In this document: in pieces, positions 8,864 through 17,743 of the stretch
Numbering within the stretch: the stretch's first letter is position 1
Layout: each line of letters starts with the position of its first letter
From: Caldilineaceae bacterium
GTDB lineage: Bacteria > Chloroflexota > Anaerolineae > Caldilineales > Caldilineaceae
Assembly (NCBI GenBank): GCA_019637685.1
Contig: JAHBVF010000006.1
Span: 170,199-234,198, forward strand
Reading direction: 5' to 3'
DNA length: 64,000 nt
The notes under the pieces: generated by a model
What the model was told of the DNA's origin: nothing
The model's input: the letters and a program-made list of their open reading frames with translations, nothing else
The model's database searches: none
Translations under genes and position numbers: made by a program

Positions 8864-11515
8864 ATGAGTGAAGAAATGCCAGTGAATGGCAGCACCCCGC
8901 CTGTCAATGGGAACAGACCCAACACAGAGACCAGCAGCGGCTTCAGCTTTGCCAGCAGCGTCTCCGAGGTCTCTATCGAAAGCGAGATGCGCGCCTCCTA
9001 TCTTGACTATGCGATGAGCGTGATTGTGGCCCGCGCCCTGCCCGACGCCAGGGATGGGCTGAAACCGGTCCATCGCCGCATCCTCTACGCCATGCACGAT
9101 ATGGGCCTGCGTCCCAACACCTCCTACAAAAAGAGCGCGCGTATCGTCGGTGAAGTGCTGGGCAAGTATCACCCCCACGGCGACACCGCGGTCTACGACG
9201 CGATGGCGCGTATGGCCCAGGATTTCAGCCTGCGCTATCCACTGGTAGACGGCCAGGGCAACTTTGGCTCCATCGACGGCGACAGCCCCGCTGCCATGCG
9301 CTACACCGAAGCGCGCATGACCCGTCTCTCCGAAATGATGCTGCAAGACATCGATATGGACACAGTGGAGTGGGGGCCAAACTTTGACGACAGCCTGCGC
9401 GAGCCGCTTGTGCTGCCGGGCAAACTGCCCAATATGCTGGTCAACGGTTCCAGCGGCATCGCCGTGGGTATGGCGACCAACATTCCGCCCTACAACCTGA
9501 CCGAAATCTGCGACGTTATCACTTTTGTCATCGACAACTGGGAACGGCGGGAGGAGATCGGCCTGGAAGAGCTGATGAACTTTGTCAAAGGGCCGGATTT
9601 TCCCACAGGTGGGCTGATTCTGGGCAGCGAAGGCATCCGCCAGGCCCTGGCCACCGGGCGGGGCAAATTGCTGGTGCGGGCCAAGACAAACATCGAAGAG
9701 ATGCCCAATGGCCGCTTCCGCATTGTCGTCACCGAAATCCCCTATCAGATCAACAAAACCACTCTCATCGAGCGCATTGCCGAATTGGCCCGTTCGGGCA
9801 AGCTGGAAACCATCAGCGACCTGCGCGACGAGAGCGACCGCACAGGGATGCGCATTGTCATCGAACTGAAACGGGGCGCGTCACCCAAGAAAGAGCAGAA
9901 TCGTCTCTTCAAATTTACACCCCTGCAATCGACCTTTGGCGTCAACGCCCTGGCCCTGGTGGAAGGGCAGCCGGTAACGCTGGGTCTGCGCCGCGCCCTG
10001 CTGGTCTACATCGACCACCGCTTCGAGGTCATCACCCGGCGCACGGAATACGAGCTGGGCAAGCAGCGGGAGCGGGCGCACATTTTGGAAGGGCTGCGCA
10101 TCGCCCTGGAATTCCTGGACGATGTGATCCAGACCATCCGCAACAGCGCCAGTGCCGAGGATGCCCGGGGCCAGTTGATGAGCCGTTTTGGGCTGAGCGA
10201 AGTCCAGGCCCAGGCTATTCTGGACCTGCAACTGCGCCGCCTGGCCGCCTTGGAACGGCAGAAGATCGAGGATGAATACCAGGCAGTGATGGCCCGCATC
10301 ACCTATCTGGAAGACCTGCTGGCCCACCCGGAGAAGATTCGGGCGCTGATCCGGGAGGACATCCTGGAGATAAAAGACAAATACGGCGACGAACGCCGCA
10401 GCCAGATTATTCCCTCTGCCCACGGCGATTTCAGCGAAGAGGACCTGATTACCCAGGAGAATGTGCTGATCAGCTACAGCGCGGGCGCGTACATCAAACG
10501 CACCACTGCCGATGCTTTCCGTGCCCAGGGGCGGGGCGGCAAGGGCGTGAAGGGAATGGCGACAAAGGGCGAGGACGAAGTGATCGACCTGCGCTTTGCC
10601 CGCACGCTGGATCACATCCTTTTCTTCACCAACAAAGGCCGGGTCTACAGCAGTCGGGTTTACGAACTGCCCGAAGGCAGCCGTACCAGCAAAGGCATCC
10701 ACATTGCCAATGTGCTCACCCTTCAGTACAACGAAGAGGTGACGACAATGCTCACGCTGGAAGATTTCGGCGACGCGGAGTTCATCACCCTGCTGACCCG
10801 CAAAGGGCGTATCAAACGGGTGGTGGCGTCGGCCTTTGCCAATGTGCGTCAGAACGGCGTCATCGCGATGAATCTGGACGACGACGATTCAATGGAATGG
10901 GTGCGCTTGACCAGCGGCCAGCAGGAATTTATTATTGTCACCCGGGGCGGCAAGGCCCTGCGCTTTGACGAAAACCAGGTCCGGGCAATGGGGCGAACCG
11001 CCGCGGGGGTCTACGCCATCCGTCTGCTGGGCGACGATCAGGTGACCAGTTTTGATGTGGTGGAACCCGACGGCGATCTCTTTGTGCTGCACGAACGGGG
11101 CTGGGGCAAACGCACGGCCCTGGAAGAGTACGCGCCGAAGGGTCGCTACACCCAGGGCATCCGGGCCACAGACATTAACCGGCTGGACGAGATCGGTCCG
11201 ATTGTGGCGGCGCGTGTAGTCCGCCCCAAAGACCAGATCACAATCATCACCAGCAACGGGATTATGCTGCGCACCAGTGTCGCCGAGATCAGTCAGATGG
11301 GGCGCAGCACCCGGGGCGTGCGCATCGTCAAGCTGGGCGCGGGGGATTCGGTGGCCGCGCTGGCTGTCATCGGCCACGAAGACCTGGAGCGCAAAGTGGA
11401 AGGCTCGGAAGATGCGGTGGAGACACCCGAGGATAATGGGTTGGCGGTGCGCTCAGAGGTAAGCGACGGGCCGAGTGGGGAGATCGTCACAGAAGAAGCG
11501 GAAGAAGTCGTTTAG
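8864..11515 (+). CDS. gyrA: DNA gyrase subunit A
   Basis: GyrA is the breakage-reunion subunit of gyrase, which introduces negative supercoils. It has 883 residues, a normal length. The catalytic tyrosine is Y147 in [10 protein letters not shown]. The quinolone-resistance region reads [15 protein letters not shown], with Thr108 where E. coli has Ser83. The C-terminal beta-pinwheel domain carries the GyrA box QGRGGKG (residues 555-561), which separates GyrA from ParC. The last 60 residues form an acidic tail. The start ATG has a good ribosome-binding site (GGAGA, 6-8 bases upstream). gyrB is not in the window. Confidence 0.97.
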   Translation: MSEEMPVNGSTPPVNGNRPNTETSSGFSFASSVSEVSIESEMRASYLDYAMSVIVARALPDARDGLKPVHRRILYAMHDMGLRPNTSYKKSARIVGEVLGKYHPHGDTAVYDAMARMAQDFSLRYPLVDGQGNFGSIDGDSPAAMRYTEARMTRLSEMMLQDIDMDTVEWGPNFDDSLREPLVLPGKLPNMLVNGSSGIAVGMATNIPPYNLTEICDVITFVIDNWERREEIGLEELMNFVKGPDFPTGGLILGSEGIRQALATGRGKLLVRAKTNIEEMPNGRFRIVVTEIPYQINKTTLIERIAELARSGKLETISDLRDESDRTGMRIVIELKRGASPKKEQNRLFKFTPLQSTFGVNALALVEGQPVTLGLRRALLVYIDHRFEVITRRTEYELGKQRERAHILEGLRIALEFLDDVIQTIRNSASAEDARGQLMSRFGLSEVQAQAILDLQLRRLAALERQKIEDEYQAVMARITYLEDLLAHPEKIRALIREDILEIKDKYGDERRSQIIPSAHGDFSEEDLITQENVLISYSAGAYIKRTTADAFRAQGRGGKGVKGMATKGEDEVIDLRFARTLDHILFFTNKGRVYSSRVYELPEGSRTSKGIHIANVLTLQYNEEVTTMLTLEDFGDAEFITLLTRKGRIKRVVASAFANVRQNGVIAMNLDDDDSMEWVRLTSGQQEFIIVTRGGKALRFDENQVRAMGRTAAGVYAIRLLGDDQVTSFDVVEPDGDLFVLHERGWGKRTALEEYAPKGRYTQGIRATDINRLDEIGPIVAARVVRPKDQITIITSNGIMLRTSVAEISQMGRSTRGVRIVKLGAGDSVAALAVIGHEDLERKVEGSEDAVETPEDNGLAVRSEVSDGPSGEIVTEEAEEVV

Positions 11516-11574
11516 TCAACAGGATCAGCGCTCACTGAACATATCCGTTGACCAGCAGTAGCAAGGAACAGAAT

Positions 11575-11763
11575 ATGGCAGTTGCACGGGTTGTACATAA
11601 AACAACACTGACCCAACAGCCCAGGGAGTCGGTGTATTGGCAGACCCAATCCTATGAGCGCCGCTTGGCCGCGTGGGAAGAAATCCGCCGCGACTACCAT
11701 CGCTGGAAATACAATGCTGAACCAAGACTTCAAAGAGTTTATACAGTCATTAAACGAAAATAA
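11575..11763 (+). CDS. Small charged protein partnered with a nucleotidyltransferase
   Basis: A 62-residue protein that starts at ATG 11575, eight bases after AAGGA. It has the pattern YWQ..YERRLAAWEEIRRDYHRW....PRLQRVYTVIKR, rich in Arg and Trp and probably helical. Its last 50 bases overlap the start of the following nucleotidyltransferase-like gene, so the two are likely co-translated. I recall similar short proteins with a C-terminal LQRV..V(I/V) motif next to AbiEii/DUF6036-like nucleotidyltransferases in other bacteria, which would suggest a toxin-antitoxin-like pair. That link is from memory and inference; no function is proven. Confidence 0.65.
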   Translation: MAVARVVHKTTLTQQPRESVYWQTQSYERRLAAWEEIRRDYHRWKYNAEPRLQRVYTVIKRK

Positions 11764-12163
11764 AGTTGAGTACCTCGTGGTAGGCGGCTATACAGTTGAC
11801 TTTCACGGTCACCCTCGTTATACGAAAGATATTGACATTCGGCTGCGCCCTTCGAAAAGCAATGCGCAGGCGATTATGGCGACGTTGGTACAGTTTGGTT
11901 TTGGTTCGCTGGATATCGACACGGAGGATATCCTCCACCCAGACCAGATTATTCAGCTAGGCTACCCCCCCGCTCGCATCGATTTGCTAACAACAATTCC
12001 TGGGGTGAATTTTGACGAATGCTATCAAGCCAGGATACAAGCGGTGATGAACGGAGTAACTGTTTCGTTTATCGATTTGGATAATCTCAAAACGAACAAG
12101 CGCGCAAGTGGTCGTCTGCAAGATTTGGCAGACGTAGAGAGTCTGGAATCACCCTCTCAATGA
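11714..12163 (+). CDS. Nucleotidyltransferase-like protein (DUF6036/AbiEii-type fold)
   Basis: A 149-residue protein. The start chosen is ATG 11714, inside the upstream small gene; the resulting N-terminus (MLNQDFKEFIQSLNENKVEYLVVGGYTVD) is typical of this family. The minimal nucleotidyltransferase signature is present: a GG turn (VVGGY) followed by the metal-binding D-x-D (TKDIDIRL). The C-terminal half (RIDLLTTIPGV; FIDLDNLKTNKRASGR) is also typical of the group, whose members occur as toxins or MNT-like antitoxins. The gene overlaps its upstream partner by 50 bases and the downstream AlbA_2 gene by 4 (ATGA), so the three form one translational unit. The substrate is unknown. Confidence 0.75.
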   Translation: MLNQDFKEFIQSLNENKVEYLVVGGYTVDFHGHPRYTKDIDIRLRPSKSNAQAIMATLVQFGFGSLDIDTEDILHPDQIIQLGYPPARIDLLTTIPGVNFDECYQARIQAVMNGVTVSFIDLDNLKTNKRASGRLQDLADVESLESPSQ

Positions 12164-13533
12164 CAACACTCAAAGCCCTGGTGCGCCAGGGACCGGGCGC
12201 GCAGATCGCGTTCCTCCCGGAGCCGCAACCTGAACTGATCGCCGAATCGCTGGTGGCCTTTGCCAACGCCGAAGGGGGGACGCTTGTGCTGGGCGTACAC
12301 CCCAATGGCACAGTGGGCGATCTGCTGATGGAAGAAGAGGCAGACGGCGCGCTGCGCGAGGCCCTGGCGCTCTGTCGCCCGCCCATGCCCACCCAGTGGA
12401 GTTCCCAGGAAACCCCGGCAGGCGTCATCGTCCTGCTGCGGGTGGAACGGAGCAGCGATCTGCATATGTTGGCCGATGGCCGGGTGTTGATCCGGGCGGG
12501 CAGTGAAAACAGGCCAATGGATGGCCCCGCCCTGCAAGTGACCGCGGCCAACAAATCCATGGGCGACTTTGAGATGGAGCCTGTGTCGGGCACAACCCAG
12601 GCCGATCTGGACGAGGACATTATCCAGGAGTATCTGAAGAAGCGGCAACAGCGCAACCCCCACGGCTCGGTCTTGGCCGACAGCCAAATGCTGGAACAGA
12701 TCGGCGCCATTACCAGCGATGGCATCCCCACTGTCAGCGGCATCCTTCTCTTTGGCAAGAATCCCCAAACCTATCTGCCCCACAGCCGTACTGTCTTTGT
12801 AAAATTCGGCGGCGAGCGGCCCCAGGGCGCGGGCGGCAGCTTTGGCTATGGCCGCCGGGAAGAGTTGACCGGTCCCCTGGCGCGCATTGTGGAGCGGGCC
12901 TGGCGGGTGACGTGGGAAGAGATGGACAAGAAGGCGGTGGTGAAAGGGTTGACGCGGGAAGAGCAGTTGGAGTATCCCCAATTCGCGGTGCGCGAGGCGC
13001 TCATCAATGCCGTCTGTCACCGGGACTACCGACTGCGGGGCAGCAGTATCGAAATCCGTATGTACACCGATCGCCTGGAGATTATCAGCCCCGGCGGTCT
13101 GCCCGCCTACATCACTCTGGACAATATCGTCGAGGAGCATTACAGCCGCAACCCGCGCCTTGTCAACGGTCTCTACCAGTGGGGCTACATCGAAGAACTG
13201 GGCCTGGGCGTAGATCGGATGATCGAGGATATGGTGGCCGCGGGCCATCCCCCGCCGGTCTTTGACGCCCAAAACCACCGCTTCACAGTCAAACTATTCA
13301 ATCGCAAAGACCCGGCCAAAGTCATTCCCGAATGGGAACAGGACATGAACGAGCGCCAACTCAAGGCCATGCAATATGTGCAGGCCAACGGCACTATCAC
13401 CAACCGGGAGTATCGGGACCTGTGTACCCACGTGGGGGCCGAGTCCCTGCGCCTGGACCTGGCGGACCTGGTGGAAAAGGGGCTGTTGCTGAAGATCGGC
13501 GACAAGCGAGGAACCCGATATATTTTGAAGTGA
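12160..13533 (+). CDS. AlbA_2 (Schlafen-type) / GHKL-ATPase transcriptional regulator-like protein
   Basis: A 457-residue protein. The N-terminus has an AlbA_2 (Schlafen-like) domain with the ESLVAFANAEGGTLVLGV motif. The centre has a HATPase_c_4 domain (REALINAVCHRDY; LEIISPGGLP; RNPRLVNGLYQWGYIEELGLGVDRM). A winged-helix-like C-terminus follows (MNERQLKAMQYVQANGTITNREYRDL). Proteins of this architecture are annotated as ATP-dependent transcriptional regulators or helicase-like proteins, and some lie in defence regions. The start ATG overlaps the stop of the nucleotidyltransferase gene (ATGA). The molecular role is not established. Confidence 0.85.
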   Translation: MTTLKALVRQGPGAQIAFLPEPQPELIAESLVAFANAEGGTLVLGVHPNGTVGDLLMEEEADGALREALALCRPPMPTQWSSQETPAGVIVLLRVERSSDLHMLADGRVLIRAGSENRPMDGPALQVTAANKSMGDFEMEPVSGTTQADLDEDIIQEYLKKRQQRNPHGSVLADSQMLEQIGAITSDGIPTVSGILLFGKNPQTYLPHSRTVFVKFGGERPQGAGGSFGYGRREELTGPLARIVERAWRVTWEEMDKKAVVKGLTREEQLEYPQFAVREALINAVCHRDYRLRGSSIEIRMYTDRLEIISPGGLPAYITLDNIVEEHYSRNPRLVNGLYQWGYIEELGLGVDRMIEDMVAAGHPPPVFDAQNHRFTVKLFNRKDPAKVIPEWEQDMNERQLKAMQYVQANGTITNREYRDLCTHVGAESLRLDLADLVEKGLLLKIGDKRGTRYILK

Positions 13534-13596
13534 TGGAAAATGCCCGTTAGTTGGCTGGGCCGAATTGATAATCCATCCTACAGAATTTTGGGTTAT

Positions 13597-13678
13597 TTGG
13601 GATAAAATTTGGGATATATGTCATTTCCCAAGTAGATTTTGGATAAACTTTGGGATACTTGGGATAAAATTTGGGATA
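13597..13678 (+). repeat. AT-rich TTGGGATAAAATTTGGGATA repeats
   Basis: The 20-base unit occurs exactly at 13597-13616 and 13659-13678, with a diverged copy at 13637-13656. The tract is much more AT-rich than its surroundings. It could be a regulatory iteron-like array, or the remains of a Gly-Ile-Lys-Phe-type repeat once coded at the end of the upstream gene. I see no real gene in it. Confidence 0.6.
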
Positions 13679-13728
13679 AACAGACAGCCCAGCAACTGCC
13701 TGAAACGAATCACCGTAGAATCGCTGGA

Positions 13729-13757
13729 TTGTTCCAACCCAAAGCCGGTGCTATAAT
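13729..13757 (+). promoter_or_regulatory. lepB promoter, probably leaderless
   Basis: TTGTTC (13729-13734), a 17-base spacer and a perfect TATAAT (13752-13757). Transcription would start about seven bases later, at the ATG of lepB (13764), so the transcript would have no leader. Confidence 0.6.
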
Positions 13758-13763
13758 CCGAAC

Positions 13764-14720
13764 ATGGCAACGGTAATCCTGCTGCTCTGTGTGGTTTTGT
13801 GTCCTCTTTTGATTGCAGGTGGTACTTTGAACACTTCTGACAATAATTCCTTACCTAACGACCCGGACGATATTTTGGATATCACTGTTCAGCCGCGGTC
13901 GATTGCATCTTCGCCCACTTCGCCAGAACCGCCAGCCGAAGCCGCGCCGATGATAGTCCAACACGCGGCCCAGGCCGCGGAAGCGGTGACGACAGAATAC
14001 GGCTGGCAGAGTGCGCACCCCAGCGAGCGGGTTGTGGACGACAGCTCGTTTGCCACGCCCTTAGGGGGAGACGGCGAACAGCCGATGCGAGCCGAAGGCG
14101 GCGAGATCGCAGGCGGCACAATACGAAGCGAAGAATTGGCAAATAGCGAACTAGCGGACGAGGGACCCCACTGGTTTGGTGTGATGGTGCGGGAAGTGGT
14201 GGAGACGGTGGGTCTGGCTGTGATCATTTTTCTGATCATCCGCATCGGCATCCAGAACTACCGCATCGAAGGCCAATCGATGGAGCCGAACTTCCACGAC
14301 GGCGAATATCTGATCGTCAACAAACTGGCCTACCGCCTGGGTGAATACGAGCGGGGGGATGTGATTGTCTTCCAATATCCCAATGACCCCTCAAAGGATT
14401 ACATCAAACGGGTGATCGGCCTGCCCGGCGACACAGTGGAAATTCGGGGCGGCCAGTTGTTTGTCAATGGCAATCAGATCGAAGAACCCTACGAACACAT
14501 GCCCAATGTGCGGGATGAACCGCCGGTAATTGTAGATGCAGACCACCTCTATGTGATGGGCGACAACCGCCCGGCTTCTTCCGACACCCGCAGTTGGGGA
14601 CAGTTGGGCCAAAACTTTGTCATCGGCCAAGCCTGGCTTGCCATCTACCCATTCAACATCGCCGGGTTGGTCAAACACCAGCCCATTGAGGTCAATTCGG
14701 TGATGGCCCAGGGGCCGTGA
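13764..14720 (+). CDS. lepB: Signal peptidase I
   Basis: It cleaves signal peptides from exported proteins at the outer face of the membrane. The catalytic dyad is Ser172 (IEGQSMEPN) and Lys215 ([12 protein letters not shown]); the GDNR box ([17 protein letters not shown]) is intact. The transmembrane anchor is about residues 145-162. The N-terminus is unusual: a hydrophobic stretch ([16 protein letters not shown]), then about 110 low-complexity residues before the anchor. Starting at ATG 13764 fits the promoter spacing; a TTG at 13827 would remove the first hydrophobic stretch and cannot be excluded. A strong terminator follows. Confidence 0.93.
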   Translation: MATVILLLCVVLCPLLIAGGTLNTSDNNSLPNDPDDILDITVQPRSIASSPTSPEPPAEAAPMIVQHAAQAAEAVTTEYGWQSAHPSERVVDDSSFATPLGGDGEQPMRAEGGEIAGGTIRSEELANSELADEGPHWFGVMVREVVETVGLAVIIFLIIRIGIQNYRIEGQSMEPNFHDGEYLIVNKLAYRLGEYERGDVIVFQYPNDPSKDYIKRVIGLPGDTVEIRGGQLFVNGNQIEEPYEHMPNVRDEPPVIVDADHLYVMGDNRPASSDTRSWGQLGQNFVIGQAWLAIYPFNIAGLVKHQPIEVNSVMAQGP

Positions 14721-14740
14721 CCCAGACCAGCACAAAAAGG

Positions 14741-14769
14741 GCCGTCGGGAACCACCCGGCGGCTTTTTT
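14741..14769 (+). terminator. Rho-independent terminator after lepB
   Basis: A 9-bp stem (GCCGTCGGG/CCCGGCGGC, with one G-U pair) and a 5-base loop are followed by six T. It separates lepB from the microcompartment operon. Confidence 0.85.
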
Positions 14770-14792
14770 ATTGGGCGGGTCTGGCCCGAAAC

Positions 14793-14821
14793 TTGCAGAA
14801 CAGGCGGGAATGATGGACAAT
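14793..14821 (+). promoter_or_regulatory. Candidate promoter of the microcompartment operon
   Basis: TTGCAG (14793-14798), a 17-base spacer and GACAAT (14816-14821), placed between the lepB terminator and deoC. It would give a leader of about 80 nt. Confidence 0.4.
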
Positions 14822-14908
14822 TCAGGCAGGGACAATCCCAATTCCCGGCCTCCATTCGGCGTGTCCCGGCAGCCAAACGGATGGGGTCAGCAGAGAAGGA
14901 AGTGTAGA

Positions 14909-15652
14909 ATGAACGCCACTCGTCGTACCCATCTCTCGCCAGAGGATGTGGCGGCGCGCATCGATCACACGGCGCTGAAACCCGCGACGACCGAAGCAGA
15001 GATTCGCCATCTGTGCAGCGAAGCACTCGAATATAATTTTGCCAGCGTCTGTATCAACCCCACGTGGGTTCCCCTGGCCGCCGAACTTTTGGCCGACAGC
15101 CCCGTAAAGGTCTGCACGGTTGTCGGCTTTCCCTTGGGGGCAACCCTTCCGGCAGTCAAAGCCTATGAAAGCACGGCGGCCATTGCCGCGGGGGCCGAAG
15201 AGGTGGATATGGTTATCAATATCGGCTTGCTCAAAGACGGTGACTACGACGCGGCGCGCGAGGACATCCGCGGCGTTGTGGAAGCAGCACGCGCGGCCGG
15301 TGGGCGCGGCCGCCCGGTGATTGTCAAAGTCATTATCGAGACCGCGCTGCTCAACGAACACGAAAAGCGCATGGCCTGTATTCTGGCTGTGGAGGCAGGC
15401 GCGGATTTCGTCAAGACTTCCACCGGTTTCAGCGGCGGCGGAGCCACAGTCGAGGACATCCGCCTGATGCGTCAGGTGGTCGGTCCGGAGATGGGCGTGA
15501 AGGCTTCCGGCGGCATTCGCACAGCCGAAGCAGCCCTGGCCTTGCTGGACGCGGGCGCCACCCGCCTGGGCGTGAGCGCAGGGGTGACAATTATGCAGGA
15601 GCTAAGCGGTGAGCAGGCCAGTCAGCCAATGACGGCCGGGGGCACGTACTGA
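14909..15652 (+). CDS. deoC: Deoxyribose-phosphate aldolase (microcompartment signature enzyme)
   Basis: A class I aldolase that splits 2-deoxyribose-5-phosphate into acetaldehyde and glyceraldehyde-3-phosphate. The catalytic set is complete: D100 ([10 protein letters not shown]), Schiff-base K169 ([15 protein letters not shown]) and K198 ([10 protein letters not shown]). Its 247 residues match the short bacterial family. The start is ATG 14909, seven bases after AGAAGGAAG. It is the first gene of an operon with four shell proteins and an aldehyde dehydrogenase. DERA plus acylating aldehyde dehydrogenase is the known core of sugar-phosphate-utilising (SPU) microcompartments. The N-terminus is only about 17 residues before the conserved IDHTALKP, so no long targeting extension is seen. 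Confidence 0.95.
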   Translation: MNATRRTHLSPEDVAARIDHTALKPATTEAEIRHLCSEALEYNFASVCINPTWVPLAAELLADSPVKVCTVVGFPLGATLPAVKAYESTAAIAAGAEEVDMVINIGLLKDGDYDAAREDIRGVVEAARAAGGRGRPVIVKVIIETALLNEHEKRMACILAVEAGADFVKTSTGFSGGGATVEDIRLMRQVVGPEMGVKASGGIRTAEAALALLDAGATRLGVSAGVTIMQELSGEQASQPMTAGGTY

Positions 15653-15930
15653 TGGTAGAGCGGGTGCGCGACTATTTTATCCTCATCGGCCACGCGTGGA
15701 TCTGTCCAGACTGTCGTCAGCGCCTGTTGGCAGACCCGGAAGCAATGCTCATCGGCCACAAAGTGAGCGACGAGGAGCGGACGTGCATCCTGGCCTTGAC
15801 CGACGAATCCTTTGGCACAATGATGATCCTGGGCGAAGCCACCGGGCTATCCACAGACGATCTGCGCGAAGCCATCGATCACCCCCGTTCGCGGCTGCGC
15901 CATTTGGGTGTGGTCAAGCGGCGGCGGTGA
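15652..15930 (+). CDS. Uncharacterised 92-residue CxxC protein in the BMC operon
   Basis: The start ATG overlaps the deoC stop by one base (TGATG), so it is translationally coupled. The protein has a CPDC pair (residues 18-21), then RQRLLADPEAMLIGHKVSDEERT and a basic C-terminus ending VVKRRR. The stretch RLLADPEAxxxGHxxSDEER resembles short Nif11/Os1348/Franean1_4349-type leader or precursor sequences, but this is a memory-based similarity and may be coincidence. Zinc binding would need a second Cys/His pair; a further Cys is at residue 45. I do not recognise the family. Placement between the signature enzyme and the shell genes suggests a role in enzyme assembly, redox or regulation. Confidence 0.6.
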   Translation: MVERVRDYFILIGHAWICPDCRQRLLADPEAMLIGHKVSDEERTCILALTDESFGTMMILGEATGLSTDDLREAIDHPRSRLRHLGVVKRRR

Positions 15931-15982
15931 GCCAGTGAACGGTTATCAGTAAATAATTATCCGTAAACAATTCGGGTGATCT

Positions 15983-16045
15983 GATTCCGGGAATCGGCCA
16001 GAGATGAAGGGCATTCGAGTGATTTTGTGGCCGATTCCCGGAATC
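15983..16045. repeat. 18-bp perfect inverted repeat inside the BMC operon
   Basis: The arms 15983-16000 and 16028-16045 are exact reverse complements with a 27-base spacer. Each arm is itself nearly palindromic (GATTCCGGGAATC / GATTCCCGGAATC). It sits in the 220-base gap between the first two operon genes and the first shell gene. It could be an operator, an mRNA-processing structure or a dispersed repeat. Confidence 0.75.
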
Positions 16046-16150
16046 GTGGCCTCGAAACCGCTAATTTAAAAAGGGACAGTTACTAAGCAGCAATCAGTGG
16101 GACCCCGACAAGCCACTGATAACTGCTTTTTCCACAAAGATAGACAACAA

Positions 16151-16777
16151 ATGACCACCTCCACAACTGTCGAACTCCGCTCTTTCGTCTTTCTGGACAA
16201 TTTGCAACCCCAGCACGCGGCCTTTTTGGGCACAATCGCCCAGGGCTTTCTACCCCTGGCCGGGGACGCCAGTCTCTGGATCGAAATCGCGCCGGGCATC
16301 GAAATCAACCGACTGACGGATATTGCCATCAAAGCGGTGGATGTGAAGCCGGGGATACAGGTGGTGGAGCGCCAGTACGGCCTGCTGGAAATCCACAGCC
16401 CCAGCCAGGCCGATGTGCGGGCCGCGGGCCAGGCTGTGCTGGATGCGCTGGGGCTGGTGGAGGAAGACCGGCTGAAGCCCGAACTGGTGAGCAGTCAAAT
16501 CATCCGCAATGTGGACGGGCTGCAAACCCAACTGATCAACCGCATGCGTCACGGCCAGATGCTCATCCCCGGCCAGACGCTCTATGTGATGGAAGTTGCG
16601 CCCGCGGCCTATGCCGCGCTGGCCGCCAACGAAGCCGAGAAAGCCGCCCACATCAATATCCTGGAAGTGCGCGCCTTTGGCAGCTTTGGCCGGGTCTATT
16701 TGGGCGGGGAAGAACGGGATATAATGGCGGGGTATGGGGCAGCGGTGGCGGCGATTGAGGGAATAAAAGGAAGGTGA
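16151..16777 (+). CDS. Microcompartment shell protein, tandem BMC domain (BMC-T)
   Basis: A 208-residue protein with two BMC folds in tandem; three copies would form a pseudohexameric tile of the shell. Domain 1 is about residues 7-98 ([42 protein letters not shown]) and domain 2 about 105-205 ([41 protein letters not shown]). The start ATG 16151 has a weak ribosome-binding site, but the conserved region begins just after it. The pore loops (SFGRVYLGG) suggest a tile that could gate small molecules. It is the first shell gene, downstream of the inverted repeat. Confidence 0.85.
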   Translation: MTTSTTVELRSFVFLDNLQPQHAAFLGTIAQGFLPLAGDASLWIEIAPGIEINRLTDIAIKAVDVKPGIQVVERQYGLLEIHSPSQADVRAAGQAVLDALGLVEEDRLKPELVSSQIIRNVDGLQTQLINRMRHGQMLIPGQTLYVMEVAPAAYAALAANEAEKAAHINILEVRAFGSFGRVYLGGEERDIMAGYGAAVAAIEGIKGR

Positions 16778-16895
16778 TTGGCTGATTAGTTGACTGGTGA
16801 AAACTGTTGACTGGTGAGAACAGTCCTAAGCCAATCAACCAATCAACCGTTCTCAAAGAACATTTGTTGATTTCAAAGAGTGAAGGGATATTTCT
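16778..16895. repeat. Short inverted/tandem repeat between BMC-T and BMC-H
   Basis: GATTGGCTGATTAGTTGACTGGTGA and CCAATCAACCAATCAACC can pair imperfectly, and TTGACTGGTGA is repeated. This is the kind of palindromic spacer common across this window. No gene is present. Confidence 0.45.
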
Positions 16896-17189
16896 ATGTC
16901 CGACGCATTGGGAATGATTGAGACGAAGGGTTTTGCGGCGATGGTGGAAGCCAGCGACGCGATGGTGAAGGCGGCCCGGGTGGAGTTGGTGGGCTATGAG
17001 AAGATCGGCGGCGGTTATGTGACCGCCATCATCCGGGGCGATGTGGCCGCGGTCAAAGCCGCGCTGGACGCGGGCGCGCGGGGCGCGGAGAAAGTGGGCG
17101 AGGTCGTCAGCGTCCATCTGATCCCCCGCCCCCACGACAATGTGGATCAGGTCCTGCCCTTGGGCCGCGCCGCTTCCGGCGACGAATAG
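16896..17189 (+). CDS. Microcompartment hexameric shell protein (BMC-H)
   Basis: A 97-residue single-domain BMC protein of the PduA/EutM/CcmK type, the main facet tile. The diagnostic opening [28 protein letters not shown] is intact, as is the [15 protein letters not shown] helix. The pore-loop region reads [15 protein letters not shown]; the GGG loop resembles those that line the central pore of facet hexamers. The start ATG follows AAGGGA by about 8 bases. It is the only BMC-H of the locus, so it should form most of the shell surface. Confidence 0.95.
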   Translation: MSDALGMIETKGFAAMVEASDAMVKAARVELVGYEKIGGGYVTAIIRGDVAAVKAALDAGARGAEKVGEVVSVHLIPRPHDNVDQVLPLGRAASGDE

Positions 17190-17198
17190 GAGCCATTG

Positions 17199-17741
17199 AT
17201 GGAAAACCTCTGGCGGCAACTCAACACCGGTCCCAACGCGCCGGACAATATCTACGCGATCATCGAAATCCCCAAAGGCAGCCGCAACAAATACGAGTAT
17301 CACAAAGAACACGGCGTCATCTTTCTGGACCGGGTACTCTATTCGTCCATGCACTATCCCGGCGACTACGGGCTGATCCCCCGCACCTTTTGTGGGGACG
17401 GCGACCCGCTGGATGTGCTGGTGATGATGACCGAGCCGACCTTTCCCGGCTGCGTGGTGCGCTGTCGGCCCATCGGCATCTTCCGCATGCTGGACAAGGG
17501 CGATGAAGACTTCAAGATTCTGGCCGTGCCGGAAAATGACCCCTTACACGGCGACTATCACGACATTGACGACATTCCCCAGCACTTTATGAGCGAAGTC
17601 AGCCACTTCTTCCAGGTCTACAAAGATTTGGAACAGAGCCACGTGGAGGTGGTGGGCTGGGAAGGGGTCGAAGCCGCCAAAGCTGAGATTGTCCGCTCCC
17701 AGGAACTATACCGCCAGCGCTTCGGCTTTAAGGACATTTAG
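17199..17741 (+). CDS. ppa: Inorganic pyrophosphatase (family I)
   Basis: It hydrolyses pyrophosphate to two phosphates with Mg2+. The family signature DGDPLDVLV is at residues 67-75 (metal ligands D67, D69, D72). The YEYHKEHGVIFLDR, YPGDYGLIPRT and HFFQVYKDLE segments are also conserved. The 180-residue length is normal. The start is ATG 17199 with AGGAG directly upstream; the gene begins ten bases after the BMC-H stop. A soluble pyrophosphatase between shell genes is not a usual microcompartment enzyme. It could serve a pyrophosphate-producing reaction of the pathway, or supply phosphate, or be a housekeeping gene captured by the operon. Confidence 0.93.
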   Translation: MENLWRQLNTGPNAPDNIYAIIEIPKGSRNKYEYHKEHGVIFLDRVLYSSMHYPGDYGLIPRTFCGDGDPLDVLVMMTEPTFPGCVVRCRPIGIFRMLDKGDEDFKILAVPENDPLHGDYHDIDDIPQHFMSEVSHFFQVYKDLEQSHVEVVGWEGVEAAKAEIVRSQELYRQRFGFKDI

Positions 17742-17743
17742 CT

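Noticed and set aside
8864..11515. parC (topoisomerase IV subunit A)
   Set aside because: The GyrA box QGRGGKG and the full six-blade C-terminal region point to gyrase.
13565..13756. A 63-codon frame in the AT-rich repeats before lepB
   Set aside because: It is composed of repeat units, has no ribosome-binding site and overlaps the lepB promoter.
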